Positions 50,726-60,200 of a stretch of DNA of 64,000 nucleotides are shown in pieces. The notes beneath the pieces are model-generated. The model ran no database searches. It was not told where the DNA came from and saw nothing but the letters and a program-made list of their open reading frames with translations. The DNA comes from Mesostigma viride. Taxonomy: Eukaryota > Streptophyta > Mesostigmatophyceae > Mesostigmatales > Mesostigmataceae. Position numbers and translations under genes: made by a program. Location: positions 62,001 to 126,000 of the forward strand of contig RPFO01000516.1 in the NCBI GenBank assembly GCA_009746045.1, read 5' to 3'. Each line of letters starts with the position of its first letter. Position 1 is the first letter of the stretch.

Positions 50726-51270
50726 TGGCTTTTCCGCACTGGCTGCAGCTTACCACAGAAGAATGCGCCAAAATAGTGTGTTACTTAGCACAGGAACGCA
50801 AGCTTCATGGGACCACAGGGCCAATCCCCGACGGGAACCTGGAAAGAGGCCCCCAGCGGCTTGGCCAGCCAGGGCGGCATATTCTGACCTGGCCTGGCCC
50901 CAAGGGCATTCCCAAAAGGGTAGCGGGAAACATGTCACGAACTACGTACAGGTGCTGCTGGATGACCTACTGGTCCCAGCCCAGTTTGAATACCGCATCC
51001 ACTCTCTCTCCCTTCTTTGGACTGCCATGCAGAACAAGACGCGGTGGCAGAAGATTGTCAAGGCTCACACGCCCGACCCTGTGGGCAAGCCCCGTCCCCC
51101 CAAGAGGAGGAGGCGTTTTGACGAGTAGGGCAGTTAGGATTTTCTAGACTAAGTAGCTTAGCGTTTGAGGATAGTTCGATTACGCGGCTCTCTCCATTCC
51201 ACCACCCATCAAGGAATATGTGCTACATGACCCCCCAACGGAGGCATGTTATAATTTAATTTTAATTTAA
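50726..51270 (+). mobile_element. LINE family A, ORF2 C-terminus and 3' UTR
   Basis: Encodes the LINE ORF2 end (NYVQVLLDDLLVPAQFEYRI HSLSLLWTAM; KRRRRFDE then stop at 51128), closely related to the minus-strand copy at 17416-17832. The 3' UTR ends with the tail hairpin ACATGACC-CCCC-AACGGAGGCATGT (51226-51248) and an ATTTAA-rich tail. Preceded by AACCAGCGCAG (50715-50725), which recurs at 52804-52814. Confidence 0.8.
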
Positions 51271-52803
51271 TTTAACCTGGAGAGGTTCTTTACCAGGGGA
51301 GACCGGCACCGCCTCGCTATCCTGTGCAGCTTCTTCCAGCTACCCCTGGACAAAATCGCCGCCAACATCCGCGCCCCAGCCCAGCCTGCGCAGCCGACAG
51401 CCCCATCGGCTTCCTCCCTCTGCAAGGATGACATCCGAGCAGTGCTGGAGGAGCACGTGACCTGGCCGTTGGCCGAGAAGCTGACCTCGCTGAACACGAC
51501 ACTAAACACGGTGGAGGCCCGGGTCTCCAATGTGTTCCCGGGTCTCCGGAAACCAAGGTCGTCCACAAGCTCCAACCCCAGTTTACGGCGCTGCACACCG
51601 CGGCACAGGCATCTGAGACGCACGCTGCACTTGTCTCTCGCCTCACTCCAGGTGGAGGGCAAGTGCGGCGTGCTCATGAAGAAGCTTGAAGCCATCACCG
51701 CCCACACCGAGGCCATTGCCTTACAGGTCCCAAAGATAGCGGAGCAGACCGGGCCACTGATCGCATCCCAGCCACCCCGGCTGGATGCTGGTGACCTCCC
51801 GCCCCTTTCCTATGCGGACCTGCTGCGGACAGCGACCGCCTCCACCACCGACGCCATCGCTACGAAGCTCCAGGAGCTTGAAGACCTTCGCCAGGCTCAA
51901 CAACGGGAGGCCACCGTCCGCGCCCGCCGCGACTGCCGGGTGGTGTTGCGTCGCTTCCCCCAGAAGCCAGGTGAGACGTCAACCTCCCTTGCCGACGACC
52001 AGCTCCTTACCCTCATGGGCCTGGTAGGTGAGGTAGAACTGCGTGGGTGCCACCGCTTTCCCCACTCACGGGACAAGGCGGCTCCCCCACCAGTCCTGCT
52101 CACCTTCCCTTCCCGTGAGGACAAGCAGCGGTTCCTCTCTCGTCGCAAGCGGTTGTTGCACGACCTCACCTGGACGCTGGGTGACGACCTGACCCCCGCT
52201 CAGCAGCAGCAGCGACGTGACCTGTGGCCTGAATACCTCCGCCACAAGCAGGACCCCCAGAAGCCCAAGGTGTACTGGAGGGGCGGGGACCTGATGATCA
52301 ACCACAAGATGTGGACGCCCCCAGCGGGCTAGAATAGCTTGTAGCCCTAGCTTGACTTCATTGGTAGTCACTGCCACCATGGCAGCTACTATGCTTAGAA
52401 TGTTTGCCTAGTTGTGCCACCTTACCTAGTCACGTGCACCGCTAACGCACCGGTACACAACCAGCCATAGCCCTAGCTTAAAGTCCTTGTACAGCCATCC
52501 TACGTCCTGGCTTCGATCAGATTACTTGCCCACGCTCCTTGTTTATATGATATGCTCACATGGGTCTTATTGCACCCACAGACTGCCGGATCGTTAGCGC
52601 GTGTCCGTTTAGCTAGCGTGCCCGCATGCAGCTGTGGCATGCCTTTGGCATGAAGGAGAGTTAGGAGACTGGGGGTCTCTGCCCTTTCTCCTGTTGTGCA
52701 CACACAGGGATTAAAAAGCACTTCGGTGCTCCGTGACTCCCCGACGGGAGCACGTGTTTAATTAATTAATTAATTAATTAATTAATTAATTAATTAATTA
52801 ATT
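51271..52803 (+). mobile_element. LINE family C: ORF1 with its own 3' tail
   Basis: An open frame from about 51271 (LERFFTRGDRHRLAILCSFF) runs into the ORF1 at 51442-52332: helical N-terminal half, then DCRVVLRRFPQKPGETSTSL ... RFPHSRDKAAPPPVLLTFPS, an RRM-like ORF1 core, and a C-terminal domain (KQDPQKPKVYWRGG). ORF1 proteins bind LINE RNA. No ORF2 follows. Instead there is about 390 bp of 3' UTR, a tail hairpin (52726-52752) and a (TTAA)n run (52757-52803). Either ORF2 was deleted or this is an ORF1-only non-autonomous element. Confidence 0.75.
52757..52803 (+). repeat. (TTAA)n tail of LINE family C
   Basis: About 12 TTAA units directly after the hairpin GTGCTCC...GGGAGCAC and directly before the target duplication AACCAGCGCAG. 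Confidence 0.9.
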
Positions 52804-52852
52804 AACCAGCGCAGGCCAGAAATCGGGAGAATCCGGACCATGGTAGCTCGAG
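52804..52852 (+). repeat. 49-bp dispersed repeat, copy 1
   Basis: Identical to 53634-53682: AACCAGCGCAGGCCAGAAAT to GGTAGCTCGAG. A shorter inverted copy (60901-60934) lies in an HSP90 intron. ATCAAGGAGAC precedes the repeat at 53623 and also at 50704, where the LINE composite interrupted it. Confidence 0.85.
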
Positions 52853-54208
52853 CCTGCCGTTATCTTGTCCGCGTTTTCGAGTCGTTCAGGATGATGAATA
52901 TGAATGGAGATGGAAATGTGTAGCCTTGTGCATTGAAATTATGGCTGGCTTACGTGTAAAGTGACTGGATGACCTAGACGGTGGGGCCGGAAACAGCTTG
53001 CTTGATCAGGGCGTGTGTTTTGAGGGCCTAGCTGGCCGGGAGTGTCTAGTGGTGAGCACCATTGCTGCCATCGCTCTCCCACCATTTACGAGGAAATACC
53101 CGCAAATGGAAAACCACTGAAAAGGTCTAGCTAGTCAGTCATTACGTTAGCCATGCCATGATTCCAAACGTCCAAGAACTGCACACGGTGCAAAGGCAAA
53201 AATCCGGAGGACAGCTCACTTTCAAATGTACGGCGGGAACCAAAAGCCCGCGTATGCCAGAAAACATCATGTTGCTGCAGCGACGCGACGATGTGGACAA
53301 CAAATCCAGTGCCAAGCTCAGAACGTCCGCAAAGGAGATCTGGCATCACAGGGTTCAGATGTGCGGAGATACTACGCGATCCAGCCGGTCCGCGACCTGT
53401 TTGTAGCTAGAGCTTGTGCCAAGGGGCAGCACCGAACAGATGTGGGTGACGTTGCAAAAAACACCGGACTTGACGGAGCATAATGTCTCGGCCATAGTCT
53501 TTGACCAACAAACGATGCAAGAGTTCAACAAGAGTCGTGATGAAATCGACACTATCACTCAATTGATAGTTGTCTCACTTTAAAAATACACTTTATTGAA
53601 TATAATTTATTGGTTTGATATGATCAAGGAGACAACCAGCGCAGGCCAGAAATCGGGAGAATCCGGACCATGGTAGCTCGAGATGATGTCGATCCGTGAC
53701 ACGTACAACTTCCTTCATCTGCAGACACTGGCCTCCTTGAATGTGCATTGAAAACTGCCGTCCGGAATCGTTCTTGGGAATCCCCAAATATTGAGCAACG
53801 CGCAGTGGATACATGGGGCTGAACATGCAAGCACCAGCGATTGCCCATTGCAATGTGTGCTCCTTGATGCACAGGACCACATCACATCTCCATGCGTTGC
53901 CCCCTATGAAACGCTATGACATACTAGACGCGAGAGGGACATTGTACACTGAAGGCAACCAACGCGAATCGCCAGGAGGGGAAGTACACTGCTGTCGATC
54001 GGACAGTTTTGATGCGGACCCAGCCTTGTGACCCCGCCGGCCCAGGTTTCAATCCCCATCCCCGAGCTGCGACAACCTGCGCGCCGCTGGTCAGCTGTTT
54101 CCTCGGCTGAACAGCCGGCTCCAGCCTGGGCCCGTGGTCATTTCAATGTCATGCTCATTATTGAACTGATGGGTATCAATTAGGCATGCGCAATGGATTA
54201 GGCATGCT
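52853..54208. other. Intergenic between LINE cluster and HSP90, no firm gene
   Basis: Minus-strand readings near 53690-53880 (QWAIAGACMFSPMYPLRVAQ YLGIPKNDSG) and 53355-53590 look protein-like but are short, unlinked and unrecognised. They may be remnants of a transposon gene adjoining the 49-bp repeat. Confidence 0.4.
53634..53682 (+). repeat. 49-bp dispersed repeat, copy 2 (uninterrupted)
   Basis: See 52804-52852. Here it is preceded by ATCAAGGAGAC (53623-53633) and by AT-rich sequence. It may be the end of an unknown mobile element. Confidence 0.8.
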
Positions 54209-54271
54209 CTATTCGAGCGCCATTGCCATGAGCTCATGGACGCGTGCAGCGTAGTCGTTGGACGACTCCAG
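54209..54271 (-). CDS. HSP90C: HSP90C last exon
   Basis: Acceptor TTTTTGCAG|CTG. Encodes [20 protein letters not shown] and a TAG stop. No targeting or co-chaperone tail follows. Confidence 0.9.
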   Translation of the reverse strand: MESSNDYAARVHELMAMALE

Positions 54272-57200
54272 CTGCAAAAACACAGGGAATGAAGGAAAGA
54301 CGGACCATTCAATGAAGGCAACGTGCAGAAACAAAAATAGCATTGTTAGTTACCAACAAAGGAAGTGCTCACAGCCAGTGCTACTTTTCTCAGAAGAATC
54401 GAGGGCACATCTCGGGTCCACCTAGTGGCAAGGCAAAACAAACATAATGGAATGCCAATTCTCAAAAACGTTTGGCAAGACATTCCCATCCCTCACCTGT
54501 TGGGCGTCCATTCATCCCATGCCTGTCGGATCGATCCACATCTTCTATCCTTGTCATTGAAAGGGCTCCCACCCATCCACCCATCCACGTCCTATATGCA
54601 CGCGCTCATCCAACAACCCAGGATGCTCACCTGGAAGCCGCCGTTCAGCACACATGTCCACAGATCAAGAACATACACCCATTCTTCCGAAATGGGCTCC
54701 CATCCATCCTACACTGCGCTCACCTGGAAGCCGCTGTTGAGCATGGCCGTGTCGAAGAGCACGTTGACCATGTTGATCGACTTGGGATCACCCGGGTTGC
54801 TCTTGGCCAGCTCCTGCGCGTGCAAATGAGCAGCCAGTGACAAACGTACACAAATGACAAGAAGAGTTAATACAACAAACAGGGGAGAAGGGCAGCAGCT
54901 GCCCGTGCCAACACATAGCCATTCAATGATAGAAAACATGAATAATTATAAGAAGTAAGACCGATTGGTACAACAAAAACCTGCAAACACCAATGAGAGC
55001 ATAGACAACGTTGCTATAGAAACAAAGGAGATGGGCGGACCAGGCAACGCAGCAGAGGATGCGCACAAAATCACACAAAGGAAGTGGCCCCCACAGAGGA
55101 AGTAATGTAAAACTATGAAGAAAGGCATGAAACCATAAAAAATGTTGACAAGTCAAGCGCAGCGGCGTTAGACAAGGAGCAGACACATGCAGGACGCAGG
55201 GTATGGAAACCAGGGCAAGAGAAAGAAAAACGCCCAGGGCCAGGGCCACAGCCACGCCCCCCGCCGGCCCCGGCCTGGGCCTTGGCCACGCCCCCCGGCC
55301 CCGGCCCCGGCCCCGGCCTTAGCCTTAGCCTTGGCCCCGGCCCGGAGGCCCTGCGAAGGCCCGGAGGCCCGGAGGCCTGGAGGCCTGGAGGCCCGGAGGC
55401 CCGGAGGCCCGAAGGCACGGAGGCCAAGGCCAGGCCGCCCCGTTCCGTTCCGTGCAGCGCGGCGATAGACTGGCGTTGCACGCACCACCGGAGGATATAC
55501 CACCCTACCCCACAGGATACATGGTCCGCCACATCATCACCTGCCACACAACCACCAGCCACACCAACATCATCTTTCATCCGCCACCACCATCAGCAAC
55601 ACCACGATCCGCCACGTCAACACCACGATCCGCCACGTCATCGGCGCGTCGCCATTGCCTGGCAGCACTCACGTTGAGCTTCATGATGATGGGGCTCTTC
55701 GGGTTGATCTCCATAATCTTCTTGCCCTTCATGAACTCCATCGAGCGGTCATCTCCCATCGCCTGCGCCTTCATGATCCTGCCATCGTCACGCGCCGCGA
55801 GCGGGCCAGGGAGGACACAAGGAAGTGCCGTGCCCTCTGTCAGTACTATCTTATCGACATATTATCACCACTCACTTATCGGCATCATGTCAGTACTCGG
55901 TTACAGGTTTTGTGTCAATACTCGTTTACTGGTGGTCATCCTGACGGGCAGCCACACAAATGGCAGCCACCCAGGTCATGAGAGCAGCCACCCACCTCTA
56001 CTTGTTGGGGGAACAGCATGGGATCGGCATACCTTCGTCCTGGTTATAGAATTGGCCCATCAGTTTCCACTGACTTTCCAGGGGCCCTGTAGGACTTCAC
56101 CTACGACGATATTCGAGACTTGCCTTCTAAACAGACAAACTTTCCCTAATCGCTCCAATAATAGCTACCATGGTCCATAACCCTTTGGCAAAGCCACCCA
56201 CAGGGTGATCCGTCCCACCCACCTCTCCATGTTGGCGGACCAGTCACACTTTCTCTAATCACTCCAATAATAGCCGGACCCACCTCTCCATGTTGGCGGA
56301 CCAGCCGAACTTTGAGGTGACCAGGATGCAGGGTGCGGAGCTGGCGCGTGAGGAGACGACCACCTTCTCGACCTTCTCGCCGAGTGTGCTCTTCATCCAC
56401 GCCAGCAGAGGCTCAAGCTCGGACGCCTCCTTCTCCTTCTCCTTCTTGGCCTCCTCGGTGGTGGCCTCGTCTGTTTACATATGGGCCGACGCAGGCCACA
56501 CACACAAACAGATAAGACCGATAAGACCGATAAGACCGATGAGACCGATAAGACCGATGAGACCGATGAGTCCGGTGAGACCGATACGGCCGATAAGACA
56601 TAGAGATAGGAGTTAAGACATGCACTCGTCATCGGAGCAAATGCCCCCTCCTCCTTCGCATCCCCCGTGATGGCCTCGACAGCTCTAGTGCGCACACAGA
56701 TACAGGCGCAGGCGCAGGCGCAGACCCATAGGCCATGCGCGCATCATGGCAGCAGATTCCTCCCCTCCTAACCTACTCAACCTAATTGCTAGAGGCCTCA
56801 ACTGCTCACATGGGCAGATAGGAATACATATTACGACCGACACAAACGACCAACGGGCACCCACACACGTGGGAGCTGAGGCGCGTCCCGACACACGCCC
56901 ACGCATCATGGGAGCAGACATTCAGACACTCTGCTCCACCATCAGCGCCTCCTTAACTTTCAATCCACCATTCCATGAACTACCCCGCTCCATCCCTTCC
57001 TGAAACGCAAGTAATCTCTCCTTCCCACCCACCCTTACAAGCACTACCCTGTCAGTCAACACACCCAGCCCCAGCCCCTTTTTGGACACGCCCACGCACC
57101 CGCATGCGTCATTAACCATACCAACTGCCCAGGGTAGCCGTCCCTCCCCTTCCCTTCCTCTCCCCCTTACACACGTCAAGTCCGACAGTGCAACCTACCC

Positions 57201-60200
57201 AGCTCCAGCCACTCCTCGGACACGTCCATCTGTAACATATAGTAGTATGCATGTATGCCATCGGCTCCTAGGCCATGGACAACCTACCCAGCGAGAGCCC
57301 TCCCTAACGCTGCCATACATCTAACATCTGCCTAGCTCCAATCACCCAAAAAAAAATCCCAAAAGAAAACTACAGACGGTAAACGTACCAAGCTCCAGCC
57401 CCTCCTTGGACACGTCCACGAGCGGCTTGTCGGAGAACTTGGCCAGGTTGGAGATGCACACCTCGTCGATCGGCTCCACCAAGTAGAGCACCTCCATGTC
57501 GCGCCGGGCGAGCTCTTCCACAAACGGGGCCTTGCCAGCGGTCGCGCGCGAATCTGGTGGGGACAGGGGACAGGATAAACCAAGTTAGCAAAGGAGTCAA
57601 TCGCGGACGACTCCGGACACGATCAAAGTGGTGAAAGCTATTGACATAACAAAAGCATAATGGGCCTACTCTGTACTGAGACTACAAGTCATGAGAGTAC
57701 CAGTCCGTGGCTGTCAGCACGATTAGGATGGACCCAGTATTGAGGTCGCGCACGAGCCCGCGGGGGAAATATGGGGCTATGGGACTGTTTTTACGTTCCA
57801 AGCGCGTTCAAGACAGCATCATGCGGCGCACCCTACTCGGAAAAGAGGCTCCCAACCCCAGCGCCATTCCATCCTCCTGGACACTCACGGGCCAGGGGGA
57901 GCTAAGTTAGTGCACAACCAGGTTTAGCCAGTTAACAGCTACCGCAGTACCACCCAGGCGTCCGAGACCAAACAAATTATTCGCTCCCCACTCACCCGCA
58001 GCGAGGTAGTAGATGGCCTTCTGCCCCTCCTTCATGCGCTCCACATACTTGGCGAGCGACGTCATCTTGTCGCCGCTTTTGGACGAGTAGAAGCGCAGCA
58101 GGCCCCCCAGCATCTCGGCGTTGGGCTTGTCCTCGATCACGCCCAGCTTGATGCTGCGGCCAAACGACTCCCAGAAGTTGTCATACGCCTGACGCGCAGG
58201 AAGAAGGGAAAGGGGCAAGGGCAGGGGGCAAGGGAAAGAGGCAAGGATGCGCAGAAGAGGCGCGTTTCCACGCCAGGCAAATGTCCATGTAAGGCACTGG
58301 TTCATGCAAGGCAACTGAATTGTCAGGCCTATTCCATATCGGGAAAATGTCCGTGCGATGCAAGTTACATGTAAAGCACCTTCCATGTACGGCCTACCCC
58401 AGACCATGTCGTACGCCTGCGGGGCACGTGGGTGCAGTTTCAAAGAGACAACCAGTCAAGCAGTATGGCACGAGTGAAAAGGAGGGCAGATGGCACAATG
58501 TACCGCGCATAGGTGCTGGTGCATGGGTACGGGTATGGGTGCATGTGGCACAGACAGGGGGCATGATGTACATGATGCCGGCTTCGCCCGTAGGCTACAT
58601 CCTAGACCACCCACCTCCTGGTCCCCCTTCTTACTGCATGCTTCATTCCTGTATTCATACCCTCCTGATTCTTGTCGCCTTCACTCTACACCCTGAACCC
58701 TTCACACAAAACCCACCTCCCAGTCCTTGTTGCCGGCTTCACCCTTCACCTTTCACCCTACAACCTTCGCCCTTTGATGAAACCACCACTTGATCCACCC
58801 ACCAAACCACCCAACAAATCATTTCTCCAGCCATGAACCTACCTCCTGGTCCTCCTTGTCGGCCAGGCTCTTGATCATGTCCAGCGACTTCTTGACGAGC
58901 CTCTTGCGCATGACCTTGACCTGTCAGCCCGCAACCGATGGGAGCAGCAGAGCAAGCGGATGGGGGTTTAAGTGGCACAATGGACCTTTACTGTTGCGGA
59001 AATTTGTTGTTGCGAGAAAAAATGGAAGGCAAGTCGTGCATGGAAGTTACGGGGGGCTGCCACCAGGGCGAGATAATGAGCATCCTTGACATGCTCGCAA
59101 GTGACGACTGGCAGCAAGAAGTGTTGCAAACGCTAGGCGGCGCCGTGATACATGGCTAGTAGATGGGGGCTTCTCTGTCTGGCTATGACCGGCGTGGGAT
59201 GCGACTGACTGACTGACTGACTGAGGGAGGCGTGATGGGTGGGTGGCACATACCACCTCGACCTGTTGGTGCGAGATGGGTTCGAAGCTGTAAGTGGTTC
59301 AAGTATTAGTGTGGCGTGGTGAGACATCCAGGGGTTAGAATGTGGGGTGGTAGACGAAGCTGCAAATCTCAAGATTGGTCGTCCCCTCTACGTCCTTTTC
59401 CAACAATGCACCTGGATAGGGATAACCCCCCCCCTCCCCACGCCCCTTGTGCACAAGACCCAAACCTGGGTAAAACAGGTCCACACAGAAAAAACCACGG
59501 AGGAACCAAGCGTGCCCCCCAAGCGCGTGTATAAAAAAGAATAGCCCATCACCACCCTCACTACCAATAAACCAGGCGTGCCCTCACCGACAGCCAGGCT
59601 GCACATGTAACGCTGATGCATGCACGTCCATGCAGATGCATGCAATGCATATCACGAATGACACTTGAACTCGCATGAGGGAGATACCTATGATGTTCAC
59701 TCACCAGTGCCAACATGGAGGCACCTATGACCCCATCTCACTAATCCCAACATGGAGGCACCTATGACCCCATCTCACTAATCCGAACATGCAGGCACCT
59801 TTGACCCGAACTTACTCGGACAGCGGCACGTGAACACGAAGCCATGGCTCCGCATGTACCAAGTTGTGTAGAAAGGCCAACTAGGGGTACAGTTAGCCTC
59901 GGTGGTACTTAACTACATTCCAGGTGATGCCCTGCAATGCGATAGGGGATATATGACTAGTATATCATGGCCATGAATCGTTACCACAATACCAACGCAC
60001 TACCACTACATGGCCACTCACCACTTTGCTCTCCTGCAGGATCTCGCGGGACACGTTCAGGGGCAGGTCGCTCGAGTCGACAAGGCCCTTGACAAAGCTC
60101 AGGTAACGCGGCATCTGGCACGGCCAATGGGCAGAGAAGCATGTGGGCAGCACTAGTTAAAATCCAAAAACTATAGTAAACTATAATATAGGTCCAGGAA

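Noticed and set aside
54030-54060. tRNA gene (B-box-like GGTTTCAATCCCC)
   Set aside because: No matching T-arm stem, A box or cloverleaf around it.
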